DNA of 64,000 bases from Pseudomonadota bacterium (GTDB lineage: Bacteria > Pseudomonadota > Alphaproteobacteria > Rhodospirillales > Casp-alpha2). Below are positions 44,448-54,992 of this stretch, piece by piece. The notes beneath the pieces were generated by a model that saw only the letters and a list, made by a program, of their open reading frames with translations, was not told the DNA's origin and did not search any database. How positions within the stretch are numbered: position 1 is the first letter of the stretch; each line of letters opens with the position of its first letter. A program made the translations under genes and the position numbers. The DNA is taken from the NCBI GenBank assembly GCA_027624235.1, contig JAQBYB010000001.1, positions 32,167-96,166 on the forward strand, read 5' to 3'.

Positions 44448-45563
44448 ATGCGCGTATTAAGCGTTTTCGGAACCCGGCCGGAGGCCATCAAGATGGCCCC
44501 TGTCATCGAGGCATTGGTGGCGGCGCCGGACATCCAATCCGGTGTCTGCGTCACCGCCCAACACCGCGTTATGCTCGATCAGGTGCTGAATCTGTTCGCG
44601 ATTACGCCGGATTACGATCTCGACATCATGCGCGGCGGCCAGGATCTGGCCCATATCACCAATTCCGTTCTCACCGGTATGATCGGCGTGCTTGAGGATT
44701 TCAAGCCCGACCGGATCCTGGTCCATGGCGACACCACGACCACGTTCGCCGCCTCCTTGGCGGCCTACTATCAAAAAATTCCCGTCGGCCATGTTGAGGC
44801 CGGCTTGCGCACCGGCGACGTCTATGCGCCCTACCCGGAAGAGATGAACCGCAAGCTGACCGATGCCATCGCCGATATGTTTTTCGCGCCGACAGAGACC
44901 GCGCGCGCCAATTTGATCGCCGAGGGCATCGCTGACGACCGCATCACCGTGACCGGCAACACCGTCATCGACGCGTTGCTATCGGTGACAAAGCGGCTCA
45001 AGGACGACGACGGCCTGGCCCGGCAACAAGCCGACCTGTTCAAGCATTTGGATCAGGGCCGCAAGATGATCCTGGTCACCGGCCACCGGCGTGAAAACTT
45101 CGGCGCCGGGTTTGAGGCCATCTGCGCCGCGTTGGGCGATCTGGCCAAGCGCGATGATGTCGAAATCGTCTACCCCGTTCACCTCAATCCCAACGTCATG
45201 GAGCCGGTCCACCGAATCTTGGGCGGTCATGCCAACATCCACCTGATTGAGCCGTTGGACTATCTGCCGTTCGTTTATCTGATGAGCCGGGCCTACCTGA
45301 TTCTCACCGATTCCGGCGGCATCCAGGAAGAGGCGCCGTCGCTGGGCAAGCCGGTGCTGGTCATGCGCGACGTGACGGAGCGCCCGGAAGCCGTCGACGC
45401 CGGCACGGTCAAGCTGGTCGGCGCCAATGCCACCACCATCGTCACCGAATGCGAACGACTGCTGGACGATGCCGGGGCCTATGACGCCATGAGCCGGGCG
45501 CATAATCCGTACGGCGACGGAAACGCGGCAAAGCGCATTGTCGAGGCGTTGTCCGGTGGCTGA
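44448..45563 (+). CDS. wecB: UDP-N-acetylglucosamine 2-epimerase
   Basis: A 371-residue enzyme converting UDP-GlcNAc to UDP-ManNAc. It shows [16 protein letters not shown] at the N-terminus and [20 protein letters not shown] near residue 290, which bind UDP-sugar. It is followed with an 8-nt overlap by wecC, giving UDP-ManNAc then UDP-ManNAcA for surface polysaccharide. The ATG at 44448 begins the family sequence; a TTG at 44430 is less likely. Confidence 0.95.
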   Translation: MRVLSVFGTRPEAIKMAPVIEALVAAPDIQSGVCVTAQHRVMLDQVLNLFAITPDYDLDIMRGGQDLAHITNSVLTGMIGVLEDFKPDRILVHGDTTTTFAASLAAYYQKIPVGHVEAGLRTGDVYAPYPEEMNRKLTDAIADMFFAPTETARANLIAEGIADDRITVTGNTVIDALLSVTKRLKDDDGLARQQADLFKHLDQGRKMILVTGHRRENFGAGFEAICAALGDLAKRDDVEIVYPVHLNPNVMEPVHRILGGHANIHLIEPLDYLPFVYLMSRAYLILTDSGGIQEEAPSLGKPVLVMRDVTERPEAVDAGTVKLVGANATTIVTECERLLDDAGAYDAMSRAHNPYGDGNAAKRIVEALSGG

Positions 45564-46815
45564 ACAGAAATTCAAAACCCCTATCAAAACCCTAGCGGTG
45601 ATCGGGCTCGGTTATGTCGGGCTGCCGACGGCGGCGATCTTCGCCAGCCGGGGCCTTAATGTCGTCGGCATCGACACCAACGCCGGCGTCGTCGAGATGA
45701 TCAACCGGGGCGAGATTCATATCGTCGAGCCGGACCTGGGCAAGATCGTCCAGGACGCGGTTTCCAAAGGCGCCCTGCGCGCCGCCACCACGCCCGAGGC
45801 GGCGGACGCCTTTATCATCGCCGTGCCGACACCGTTCACCGACGACCACAAGCCCGATCTCGGCTACCTGATGGCGGCGGCGGAAAGTCTGGCGCCGGTG
45901 TTGAAGGCGGGTGATCTGATCGTCGTCGAATCAACGGTGCCGGTCGGCGCGACCGAAGCCGTATCCGTGCGGCTGGCGGCATTGTGCCCAAAATTGTCTT
46001 TTCCCCATGACACTGAAGCCCCCGACATCCACATCGCCCACAGCCCGGAACGGGTGCTGCCCGGCCGCGTTATCGCCGAGCTGGCCAAAAATGACCGCGT
46101 CATCGGCGGCCTCACGCCGGAATGCGGGAAACGCACGGCGGCGTTGTACGCCATTGCCGTCGAAGGCGAATGTTTGCTGACGACGGCGGCGACGGCGGAA
46201 CTGGTGAAGCTGTCGGAAAACGCTTATCGGGACGTCAATATCGCCTTCGCCAATGAGCTGTCGGTGATTGCCGACAAGCTCGGCATCGATGCGTGGGAGG
46301 CCATCCGGCTGGCCAACCACCACCCGCGCGTCAACATCCTGCAACCCGGTCCCGGCGTCGGCGGCCATTGCATCGCCGTCGACCCCTGGTTCATCGTCGA
46401 CTCGGCGCCCGACGACAGCGACTTGATCCAGGCCGCGCGCAAGGTCAACGACGCCAAGCCGCATCACCTGGCCGGGAAAATCATCAAGGCCGCCGCCGAG
46501 ATGGCGTCCCCGGTGATCGCGTGCCTGGGCCTAGCCTATAAGGCCGACATCGACGACCTGCGCCAAAGCCCCGCCATCACCGTGGTCCAGGACCTGGCCC
46601 AGGCCGGCCATAGGGTGCTGGCGGTCGAGCCTCATATTGACGCCCTGCCACCCGAACTGGATAGCCTTGACGGCGTCACCCTGGCGACCCTCGACGACGC
46701 GCTCAACGGCGCCGAGATCATCGTCCTGCTGGTCGACCACAAGGCCTTCAAAGAAGTCGATCGAGACCGCCTTGCGGGCAAGCCAATCTTCGATGCCCGG
46801 GGCGTTTGGCGGTAG
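45556..46815 (+). CDS. wecC: UDP-N-acetyl-D-mannosamine dehydrogenase
   Basis: A 419-residue member of the UDP-glucose/ManNAc dehydrogenase family. The NAD-binding start reads [13 protein letters not shown], and the catalytic Cys lies in [15 protein letters not shown]. It oxidises UDP-ManNAc to the uronate. The start is GTG at 45556, inside the end of wecB, with GAGG about nine bases upstream. The rest of a polysaccharide locus is not in this window. Confidence 0.94.
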   Translation: MAEQKFKTPIKTLAVIGLGYVGLPTAAIFASRGLNVVGIDTNAGVVEMINRGEIHIVEPDLGKIVQDAVSKGALRAATTPEAADAFIIAVPTPFTDDHKPDLGYLMAAAESLAPVLKAGDLIVVESTVPVGATEAVSVRLAALCPKLSFPHDTEAPDIHIAHSPERVLPGRVIAELAKNDRVIGGLTPECGKRTAALYAIAVEGECLLTTAATAELVKLSENAYRDVNIAFANELSVIADKLGIDAWEAIRLANHHPRVNILQPGPGVGGHCIAVDPWFIVDSAPDDSDLIQAARKVNDAKPHHLAGKIIKAAAEMASPVIACLGLAYKADIDDLRQSPAITVVQDLAQAGHRVLAVEPHIDALPPELDSLDGVTLATLDDALNGAEIIVLLVDHKAFKEVDRDRLAGKPIFDARGVWR

Positions 46816-46822
46816 CGCCTTC

Positions 46823-47275
46823 ATGGTAGAAATTTACGTCGATGCGGATGCCTGTCCGGTCAAGGATGAGGTCTTGCGCGTCGCCAGCCGCCATGATCTT
46901 AAAATCTATATGGTCAGCGATGGCGGCATTCGCCCCAGCCAAAGCCCGCTGGTCGAACTGGTCATTGTCGAACAGGGGCCGGACGCCGCCGACGACTGGA
47001 TCGCCGACCACATTCAAATAGCCGACATCTGCATCACCAGCGACATCCCGCTGGCGGCGCGCTGCCTTGAGAGGGACGCGTTCGCCCTCAAACCCAATGG
47101 TGATGCGTTTACGAACGACGGCATCGGCATGGCCCTGGCCAACCGCGACCTGATGCAGGATTTACGCGACAGCGGCGAGATCACCGGCGGCCCAAAACCA
47201 TTCAGCAAATCCGACCGTTCGGTTTTTCTCAATCGCCTGGAAACCACCGTGCAGGCGGCGAAACGCCAGCCATAG
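46823..47275 (+). CDS. yaiI: YaiI/YqxD family (DUF188) protein
   Basis: The 150-residue protein starts MVEIYVDADACPVKDEVLRV and includes ADICITSDIPLAARCLERDA and GGPKPFSKSDRSVFLNRLE, all typical of UPF0178. The fold is PIN/NYN-like with clustered Asp residues, so a nuclease role is suspected but unproven. It lies seven bases after wecC. Confidence 0.92.
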   Translation: MVEIYVDADACPVKDEVLRVASRHDLKIYMVSDGGIRPSQSPLVELVIVEQGPDAADDWIADHIQIADICITSDIPLAARCLERDAFALKPNGDAFTNDGIGMALANRDLMQDLRDSGEITGGPKPFSKSDRSVFLNRLETTVQAAKRQP

Positions 47276-47283
47276 ACGCGGTT

Positions 47284-48228
47284 TTATCCGAGCAGCTGCT
47301 CCAGCCGGTCCAATGTTGCCATCGTCGGCAGCGCCTGGGCGACGCTGGAGTTAGGCTCGCGGCCTTCCTGGATCGCCGAGAAAAATTCGCGGTCCGTCAG
47401 CTCGATACCATTGTTGGAAACCGCGACGCCGGACAGGTCGATCGGTTCATGGTTGCCGTCGAACAGGTCGTCGTAGCTGGCGATGTAGGTGCCGTTGTCG
47501 CAGATGTAGCGGAAGAAGGTGCCGAACGGACCGTCGTTATTGAACGACAGCGACAGCGTAAGGATCGCGCCGGAATCCACCTTCATGCCGATGCTCAAAT
47601 CCATGGCGATGCCCAACTCAGGGTGGACCGGCCCCTGCAGGGCGTGCATCTGGCTGGGCACCTCGCCGGTTTGATACTGGAACAGATCGACCGTGTGACA
47701 GGCGTGGTGCCACAGCAGATGATCGGTCCAGGTGCGCGCTTCGCCCTTGGCGTTCAAATTGGAGCGGCGGAAGAAATAGGTCTGCACATCCATCTGTTGG
47801 ATGGTCAACTCAGCGGCCTCGATTTTATTGCGAACCCACTGGTGGCTGGGGTTAAAGCGCCGGGTGTGCCCGGCCATGGCAATCAGGCCGGTTTCCTTTT
47901 GAACTCGAAGCACTTCCTTGGCATCGGCGAGGGTGTCGGCCATCGGGATTTCGACCAGGACATGCTTGCCGGCCTTCAGGCACTGGATCGCCTGGGCGGC
48001 GTGGACCTGCGTCGGCGTCGCCAGGATCACCGCCTCGATGTCGTCTCGGGCCAGATTTTCGGCTAAATCCGTGCTCCAATGGCCGATGCCGCGATTCTTG
48101 GCGAGGGCTTCCACCTTGGCGGCGTCGCGGCCCATGACCGAGACAACCTCAACGCCATCAATGGCATCGATGCCTTCAAGATGTTTCGTCCCGAAGGCGC
48201 CATAGGCGCCGGCAACACAGATTTTCAT
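47284..48228 (-). CDS. ligC: 4-carboxy-2-hydroxymuconate-6-semialdehyde dehydrogenase (LigC-like)
   Basis: A 314-residue Gfo/Idh/MocA-family oxidoreductase. The Rossmann start is MKICVAGAYGAFGTKHLEGI and the active-site region reads LVEIPMADTLADAKEV, with ligand residues near HTRRFNPSHQWV. Layout and sequence are close to LigC, which oxidises the ring-cleavage product of protocatechuate to 2-pyrone-4,6-dicarboxylate with NADP. AAGGAG lies nine bases before the ATG. It is separated from the main lig operon by pobA, so may be expressed alone. Confidence 0.87.
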   Translation of the reverse strand: MKICVAGAYGAFGTKHLEGIDAIDGVEVVSVMGRDAAKVEALAKNRGIGHWSTDLAENLARDDIEAVILATPTQVHAAQAIQCLKAGKHVLVEIPMADTLADAKEVLRVQKETGLIAMAGHTRRFNPSHQWVRNKIEAAELTIQQMDVQTYFFRRSNLNAKGEARTWTDHLLWHHACHTVDLFQYQTGEVPSQMHALQGPVHPELGIAMDLSIGMKVDSGAILTLSLSFNNDGPFGTFFRYICDNGTYIASYDDLFDGNHEPIDLSGVAVSNNGIELTDREFFSAIQEGREPNSSVAQALPTMATLDRLEQLLG

Positions 48229-48355
48229 GGCTCGCAACTCCTTATGGCACCGCCACCGGGCGGCGGCCTCCCTACTCAGGGTATAAGCGCTTCGTCGCCT
48301 ATTCCAGAATTTAAATCCGTGATTTTTTTTATCACAGGGGTCAATGCGTTCAGCA

Positions 48356-48952
48356 TTATTTGTGCTTTCCGGGGGTCCATCCGCCTGCGCCCAAGTGTGT
48401 GTCACCGATAGCGGTGGGTATCGGCTCCAGCGTCGTTGCCATGGAATCGTTCCAACGGTTGAGATAGCCGAAATACGAAATGATGCTGAGGATGTCGACA
48501 ATATCCAACTCGCTGAAATACTGGCGCAGGTCCTGGAAGTGTTCATCCTTGACGGCGTTGGGGACAACGGCGGCAGCTTGGGCGAACCGCAGTGCGGCGC
48601 GTTCGCGCTCACTGAAATGATCGCTGGTCTCATATTCCCACAACTTCTCCAACGACTCAGCCTCCAGGTCCGAGCCCGGCTTCAAGGTGTTGGAACCCGT
48701 GTGCGCGACGCAATACAGGCACCCCGACGCCCGGCTGGCGATGTGAGCGATCATATTGCGCAGTCTCAAGGGCAGGTTGTCGGTCGGGGTATAGATCACC
48801 TTGCCCAGCCCGGCGAACGCCTGCACCAGTTCCGGTCGGTGCGCCATCGTCAGCAGGCTGTTGGGCAGAAAGCCCATGCGCTGTTCGAAAATGGCGAAGA
48901 AATCTTCCAGTTCCGGAACATCTTCTTTGTTCAAAGGGTCCATGCGAGCCAT
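48356..48952 (-). CDS. AhpD-like carboxymuconolactone decarboxylase-family protein
   Basis: A 198-residue peroxidase-related protein with the redox motif C-L-Y-C-V-A-H (about residue 80), as in AhpD. The CMD-family helix bundle is visible. It is divergent from pobA with 99 nt between starts. The classical gamma-carboxymuconolactone decarboxylase is not needed in the 4,5-cleavage route, so a peroxide- or radical-related role is more likely. The ATG at 48943 is an alternative start. Confidence 0.85.
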   Translation of the reverse strand: MARMDPLNKEDVPELEDFFAIFEQRMGFLPNSLLTMAHRPELVQAFAGLGKVIYTPTDNLPLRLRNMIAHIASRASGCLYCVAHTGSNTLKPGSDLEAESLEKLWEYETSDHFSERERAALRFAQAAAVVPNAVKDEHFQDLRQYFSELDIVDILSIISYFGYLNRWNDSMATTLEPIPTAIGDTHLGAGGWTPGKHK

Positions 48953-49021
48953 GCGGCGTGATCTCCCTATCTGGATTTGCGGTTATTTGCTGAACGTTTA
49001 GCTTTTCCTATAATGTTCTGA

Positions 49022-50230
<1,209 letters not shown>

Positions 50231-50232
50231 AC

Positions 50233-50628
50233 TTAGCCGCCGAGCTTGCCCTTGTAATTCATATCCACCACCAAGATGTGATGTTGCAGCCATTCTTGTA
50301 AGTGGTCGTTGATGGTATTCGCCAGGATGCCCATATCCAACCCGCCGGTGGCCATATGCGACTGGGCGGAAGCTAGCCACTTCTCGAAATCCCGGTGCTC
50401 GGCCATGTGGGCTTCCAAGTCAGGGTAGTTCCCATCCCGCATCATCGATTCTTCCAGCGAGAAATGCTTGCGCACGTACCAATCCAGCTTGTCCATCACG
50501 TCACGCAGGTCGCCGTTTCCACTTTCGACCTTGCCAAGATTGTCGATCAGATCGATCAGAATTTTATGTTGGGCGTCAATCGCATCAATGCCGACGCTGT
50601 AGGAATCCTGCCATTGGAAGGTGCTCAT
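50233..50628 (-). CDS. bacteriohemerythrin
   Basis: A 131-residue four-helix protein with the full di-iron ligand set: H in DAQHKILIDL, H and E in KHFSLEESMM, H-x3-H in AHMAEHRDFE and HHILVVDMNY. It binds oxygen reversibly. It converges with pobA two bases after its stop and lies back to back with the lig operon, where three steps use or form oxygen-dependent products. A role in oxygen storage or sensing for the oxygenases is inference. Confidence 0.94.
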   Translation of the reverse strand: MSTFQWQDSYSVGIDAIDAQHKILIDLIDNLGKVESGNGDLRDVMDKLDWYVRKHFSLEESMMRDGNYPDLEAHMAEHRDFEKWLASAQSHMATGGLDMGILANTINDHLQEWLQHHILVVDMNYKGKLGG

Positions 50629-50713
50629 GGCTCAACGTCTTCATTATTATTAGGCCAACCTTCACCTTAACCTCTGTCGCAATAATTCACCAATTCAATC
50701 ATTGCCATCATGT

Positions 50714-50726
50714 TTATTCATTGAAC
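50714..50726 (+). promoter_or_regulatory. lig operator motif, site A
   Basis: TTATTCATTGAAC lies 31 nt before the DUF1932 gene that opens the lig operon. It is identical to the site at 58693-58705 and differs at one base from 57406-57418. A LysR-type regulator is encoded in the cluster (56442-57359), making it the likely binder. Confidence 0.6.
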
Positions 50727-50756
50727 TCATTATTAGGGATGCCCTACCCTTTAAGA

Positions 50757-51683
50757 ATGTCAGATCAACATTCCAAGTTCCCTGAACGCTTCGCCTTTAT
50801 CGGTTTCGGCGAGGCCGCCCAGGCCTTCGTCAAAGGCTGGCGTACGGTTGCCGATATCGAGGTCAGCGCCTACGACATCAAGACCGACATGGAGGCGACG
50901 CGCACCGCGAAGATGGCGGATTACCTTCGCCATCATGTCAACGGCGCCGAGACCGCCGCCGATGCCGTCACCGGCGCCGATGTGGTGATGTCGGCGGTCA
51001 CCGCCGCGGCATCGGTGGAGGCGGCGCGCTCCGCCGTTCCGGCACTCGGCCCCGGACAACTGTACCTAGACATCAACTCGTGCGCGCCGTCAAAAAAGCG
51101 CCAGTCCGCCGAAATGATTTCCGCCACCGGCGCCGATTATGTTGATATGGCGGTGATGGCGCCGGTGTATCCGGCCATGCACAAGACGCCGCTGCTGATC
51201 GGCGGGCCGGGGGCGACACGGGTGGAAGAGCTGCTGCAACGGCTTGAGATGAAATTCGAAATCGTCTCGGACCGGGTCGGCGATGCGTCCACCCTCAAGA
51301 TGGTGCGTTCGGTCATGATTAAGGGGATCGAGGCCCTGGTTTCGGAATGCATTGTCGCCGCCGTGCGCGAAGGCATTGACGACAAAATCCTGGCCTCTCT
51401 GGAAGGCAGCTTTCCCGGCATGAATTGGGAAAAGCGATCCGGCTATATGCTGGAGCGGATGGTCCGCCATGGCCGTCGCCGCGCCGAGGAAATGCGCGAA
51501 GTCGCCAAAACCATGGATGACTTAGGCATCGAGGGCGTGATGGCGGCAGCCACCGCCGAACGTCAGCAACAGGTCGCGGACTTGAACCTGCTCGACGAAT
51601 TTGATGGCCAACCGCCCGAAGATTACCGGGTGCTGGCCGAGGCCATCCTCAAGGCCCGCGCCGCCAAAAAGGGAAACCCATGA
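50757..51683 (+). CDS. DUF1932-type NAD(P)-dependent dehydrogenase
   Basis: The 308-residue protein starts with a Rossmann fold, FAFIGFGEAAQAFVKGWR, and has a beta-hydroxyacid-dehydrogenase-like middle (AVMAPVYPAMHKTPLLIGGP) and a helical DUF1932 C-terminus. It is the first gene of the lig operon and overlaps the tautomerase start. LigC already supplies the known dehydrogenase step, so its reaction is unassigned; reduction of a pathway keto acid or of an aromatic side chain is possible. The ATG at 50739 is an alternative start. Confidence 0.85.
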   Translation: MSDQHSKFPERFAFIGFGEAAQAFVKGWRTVADIEVSAYDIKTDMEATRTAKMADYLRHHVNGAETAADAVTGADVVMSAVTAAASVEAARSAVPALGPGQLYLDINSCAPSKKRQSAEMISATGADYVDMAVMAPVYPAMHKTPLLIGGPGATRVEELLQRLEMKFEIVSDRVGDASTLKMVRSVMIKGIEALVSECIVAAVREGIDDKILASLEGSFPGMNWEKRSGYMLERMVRHGRRRAEEMREVAKTMDDLGIEGVMAAATAERQQQVADLNLLDEFDGQPPEDYRVLAEAILKARAAKKGNP

Positions 51684-52771
51684 AGCAAACCGCTATCCCC
51701 GCCGTCATGATGCGCGGCGGCACGTCGAAGGGGCCGTATTTTTTAAAGTCGAACCTGCCCGCCGACACCCAAACCCGCGATAAGGTGCTGCTGAGCCTGA
51801 TGGGCTCGCCCGATGTGCGCCAGATTGACGGCATCGGCGGCGCCGACCCGCTGACCAGCAAAGTCGCCATCGTCAGCCGTTCGGACCGCGACGATGCCGA
51901 TATCGATTTTTTGTTCGCCCAGGTTTCGGTGGACAAGGCATTGGTCGACACCACGCCCAACTGCGGCAACATGCTGGCCGGCGTCGGGCCGTTTGCCATT
52001 GAACAGGGATTATTCGCCGCCAAAGACCCGGAAACGGTCGTGCGCATCCACACCGTCAACACCGGCATGATCGCCGAGGCCACCGTGCGGACGCCCGGCG
52101 GTGTCGTCGAGTACGACGGCGATGCGCGCATAGACGGAGCGCCGGGCACATCGGCGCCGATCATCCTCAACTTCCTTGATGTCGCCGGCTCCGTCTGCGG
52201 TGTCTTGCTGCCGACCGGCAATGTGGTGGATACGGTGGACGGGGTTGAGGTCACTTGCATCGACAACGGCATGCCGGTGGTCTTGTTCCGCGCCGCCGAT
52301 GTCGGCGTTACCGGCTATGAAAGCCGCGACGAGCTTAATGCCAATGATGAGCTGAAGGCGCGGCTGGAACGCATCCGCCTGCCCGCCGGAAAATTGATGG
52401 GGCTGGACGATGTCAGCGAAAAGGTGATCCCGAAAATGATTATGGTGGCGCCGCCAAAAAACGGCGGGGCGATCACCACGCGCAGCTTCATCCCGCGCAT
52501 TTGCCATGCCTCCATCGGCGTGCTGGCGGCGGTGACGGTGGGCACGGCGTGCCTGTTTGAGGGCTCACCGGCGGCCAAGGTCGCGATTGTGCCGGGCGGC
52601 ACGCCCAAGCGTCTGGCCATCGAACATCCCAGCGGCGAGTTCACGGTCGAGCTGGATGTCGGCATCAAAGACGGCGTCGCCGACGTTCAACGCGCCGCCT
52701 TGTTGCGGACCACGCGCAAACTGTTTTCCGGCGAAGTGTATGTGCCGGGCGATGTCTGGGATGGCCTATAA
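51680..52771 (+). CDS. ligU: 4-oxalomesaconate tautomerase (LigU/GalD-like)
   Basis: A 363-residue PrpF-family isomerase. Markers are AVMMRGGTSKGPYFLKSNLP at the N-terminus, NCGNMLAGVGPFAIEQGL and the second-half counterpart ending in ICHASIGVLAAVTVGTACLF. It moves the double bond in 4-oxalomesaconate between tautomers in protocatechuate or gallate breakdown. The start overlaps the dehydrogenase stop by four bases (ATGA). Confidence 0.88.
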   Translation: MKQTAIPAVMMRGGTSKGPYFLKSNLPADTQTRDKVLLSLMGSPDVRQIDGIGGADPLTSKVAIVSRSDRDDADIDFLFAQVSVDKALVDTTPNCGNMLAGVGPFAIEQGLFAAKDPETVVRIHTVNTGMIAEATVRTPGGVVEYDGDARIDGAPGTSAPIILNFLDVAGSVCGVLLPTGNVVDTVDGVEVTCIDNGMPVVLFRAADVGVTGYESRDELNANDELKARLERIRLPAGKLMGLDDVSEKVIPKMIMVAPPKNGGAITTRSFIPRICHASIGVLAAVTVGTACLFEGSPAAKVAIVPGGTPKRLAIEHPSGEFTVELDVGIKDGVADVQRAALLRTTRKLFSGEVYVPGDVWDGL

Positions 52772-52801
52772 TTCACCAGCCCAATGAAAAAAATCAGATT
52801 T

Positions 52802-52825
52802 ATCCATTTCACCAATGTTATGGAT
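52802..52825. promoter_or_regulatory. inverted repeat upstream of ligA
   Basis: ATCCAT and ATGGAT are separated by twelve bases in the 105-nt gap before ligA. A lone ATCCAT also lies beside site B at 57395-57400. It may be a second regulator site or part of an internal promoter. Confidence 0.35.
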
Positions 52826-52876
52826 GGCTCTATTCTCGAACCATAAAAAATCGCGATCAGGAAGGATGCCTTCGCC

Positions 52877-53242
52877 ATGAGTTGGAGCAAGAAGGACTAC
52901 GACGATATTCCCGGTACCTATGTGTTCGACGGACGCCGCGCCGTGATGGGCTGGCCCCTGAACAAGATGTGCATGACGCTCAACGATGAAGACAACCGGG
53001 AGGCGCTCCGCCAGGACGTCGAAGGCTACTGCAAGAAATTCGATATGTCCGACGAACAGACCAAAGCGGTCAAAGACCTCGATGCGCTGGCGATGCTGCG
53101 TCTCGGCGGCAACATCTATTACATGGCCAAGCTGATCGGCGCCTATAACCTGAACATGCAGGACATCGGCGCGCAGATGCGCGGCATCACGGTCGAGGAA
53201 TTCAAGGACATGCTGCTCCGCCAAGGACAGGAGGTCGTCTGA
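52877..53242 (+). CDS. ligA: protocatechuate 4,5-dioxygenase, alpha subunit
   Basis: The 121-residue small helical subunit shows YVFDGRRAVMGWPLNKMCMT and the C-terminal AYNLNMQDIGAQMRGIT, as in LigA. It shapes the substrate lid over the LigB active site. It overlaps ligB by one base, so subunits are made together. Confidence 0.94.
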   Translation: MSWSKKDYDDIPGTYVFDGRRAVMGWPLNKMCMTLNDEDNREALRQDVEGYCKKFDMSDEQTKAVKDLDALAMLRLGGNIYYMAKLIGAYNLNMQDIGAQMRGITVEEFKDMLLRQGQEVV

Positions 53243-54084
53243 TGGCAACGCTCGTGGGCGGCATTACGTCGTCGCATATCCCCGCCGTCGGCATCGCCAC
53301 GACCAAGCGTTTGTTCGATGATCCGTATTGGAAGCCGTTCTTCGATGGCTATGTCCCCGTCCGCGAATGGATGGAAAAGGTCAAACCCGATGTCGTCATT
53401 TCGATCTATAACGATCACGGCCTCAATTTTTTCCTCGACCAGGTGTCGACCTTTGCCATTGGCGCCGCCCATCATTACGACAACGCCGATGAAGGCTGGG
53501 GCCTGAAGACCATGCCGCCGGTCCCCGGCGACCCGGAATTGTCGTGGCATATTATCGAGGCGCTGAATAAAGACGAGTTCGACCTGACCATGTGCCAGGA
53601 AATGAAGGTCGATCACGGCCTGGTCGTGCCGCTTCAGGTAATCTGGCCCGATGCCGAGGAATGGCCGGTCAAGGTTGTTCCGGTCGCCATCAACACCGTC
53701 CAGCACCCGGTCCCGTCGGCGAAACGCTGTTATGACCTTGGCGTGTCGATCGGCAACGCCATCCGTTCTTATGACGAAGACCTGAAGGTGGTCGTCTTCG
53801 GCACCGGCGGGATGTCGCACCAGTTGCAGGGCGAACGCGCCGGGTTCATCAACAAGCGGTTCGACCTCGACTTTATGGATAAAATCATCGACCGCCAGCA
53901 AGAACTGACGGCGCTGACGACGACCGATTTTATCCGCGAAGCCGGCTCGGAAGGCGTCGAGCTGATTATGTGGCTGACCATGCGCGGCGCCTTGGGCGAC
54001 AAGGTCAAGCTGCTGCATTCCAATTACCACGCGCCGATTTCCAATACCGGGGCGGGCGTGATGCTGTTGGAGCCAGTCGAATAA
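53242..54084 (+). CDS. ligB: protocatechuate 4,5-dioxygenase, beta subunit
   Basis: A 280-residue type II extradiol dioxygenase that opens protocatechuate between C4 and C5. Fe(II) ligands of this family appear as the N-terminal His in GGITSSHIPAVG, a second His in NDHGLNFF and a downstream Glu. The conserved GTGGMSHQLQGERAGF is present. The stop overlaps ligI by one base (TAATG). Confidence 0.95.
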   Translation: MATLVGGITSSHIPAVGIATTKRLFDDPYWKPFFDGYVPVREWMEKVKPDVVISIYNDHGLNFFLDQVSTFAIGAAHHYDNADEGWGLKTMPPVPGDPELSWHIIEALNKDEFDLTMCQEMKVDHGLVVPLQVIWPDAEEWPVKVVPVAINTVQHPVPSAKRCYDLGVSIGNAIRSYDEDLKVVVFGTGGMSHQLQGERAGFINKRFDLDFMDKIIDRQQELTALTTTDFIREAGSEGVELIMWLTMRGALGDKVKLLHSNYHAPISNTGAGVMLLEPVE

Positions 54085-54980
54085 TGGAAGACGCCGTAAA
54101 AACCACCGAACCGCCCCTGTGCATGGCGCCGGACCCCAACCCGCGGACGCCGGATTTCATTCCGCCGGCGAATGCCTGTGACGCGCATTGCCATATCTTC
54201 GGGCCGGCGGCTGAATACCCGTTTGCGCCGGATCGCAGCTACACACCGCCGGATGCCGGCCTTGCCCAGTTCAAGGCCCTGAAAAAGATATTGGGGCTGG
54301 ACCGCGCCGTGCTCGTCAACGCCAGCTGCCACGGCACCGACAACACCGTGATCCTGGACGCCATCGCGCAAAGTGACGGCCAGTATCGCGGCGTCGCCAA
54401 CGTCGATGACCGCTTCAGCGATGACGATTTTCAAAAACTCAACGACGGTGGGGTGCGCGGCTGTCGTTTCAATTTCGTCCGTCATCTGGGCGGGGTGGCG
54501 GATATGGACGAATTCCATAGCATCGTTGAACGCGTTCGTCCGTTGGGATGGCATGTGGTGTTGCATTTCGATGCCGAGGACCTTCTGAAATTCATGGCTA
54601 TGCTGCTCAAGCTTCCGGTGCCGTTCATCATCGACCACATGGGTCGGGTGCCGACCGTCAACGGCTTGGCGCAACAGCCCTTCAAAAACCTGTTGGAAGT
54701 GGCCAAGCTGGAAAATTGCTGGATCAAGGTCTGCGGCGCGGAGCGCATCGCGTCGGAAGGCCCGCCGTTTACGTCCGCGGTGCCGTTCGCCCAGGCGGTC
54801 ATTGATGTCGCCCCGGACCGGACGTTATGGGGCACCGACTGGCCGCACCCTAACATCAAGAAGCACATGCCCAATGACGGCGATCTGGTCGACCTGATCC
54901 CCCTGATCGCGCCGACCAAGGAGGGCCAGCAGAAACTGCTGGTCGATAATCCCGACCGGCTTTACGGTTTCGGTACATAG
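54084..54980 (+). CDS. ligI: 2-pyrone-4,6-dicarboxylate lactonase
   Basis: A 298-residue amidohydrolase-superfamily enzyme that opens the pyrone ring to 4-oxalomesaconate. It has the N-terminal D-x-H-x-H variant (NACDAHCHIFGP), IIDHMGRVP and the catalytic TLWGTDWPHPNI near the C-terminus. Length and motifs match LigI. The start ATG overlaps the ligB stop. Confidence 0.94.
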   Translation: MEDAVKTTEPPLCMAPDPNPRTPDFIPPANACDAHCHIFGPAAEYPFAPDRSYTPPDAGLAQFKALKKILGLDRAVLVNASCHGTDNTVILDAIAQSDGQYRGVANVDDRFSDDDFQKLNDGGVRGCRFNFVRHLGGVADMDEFHSIVERVRPLGWHVVLHFDAEDLLKFMAMLLKLPVPFIIDHMGRVPTVNGLAQQPFKNLLEVAKLENCWIKVCGAERIASEGPPFTSAVPFAQAVIDVAPDRTLWGTDWPHPNIKKHMPNDGDLVDLIPLIAPTKEGQQKLLVDNPDRLYGFGT

Positions 54981-54992
54981 GAAAAGACAATC

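Noticed and set aside
48356..48952. Gamma-carboxymuconolactone decarboxylase of the beta-ketoadipate pathway
   Set aside because: The CxxC-x2-H motif is AhpD-like and the cluster codes the 4,5-cleavage route, which does not use that enzyme.
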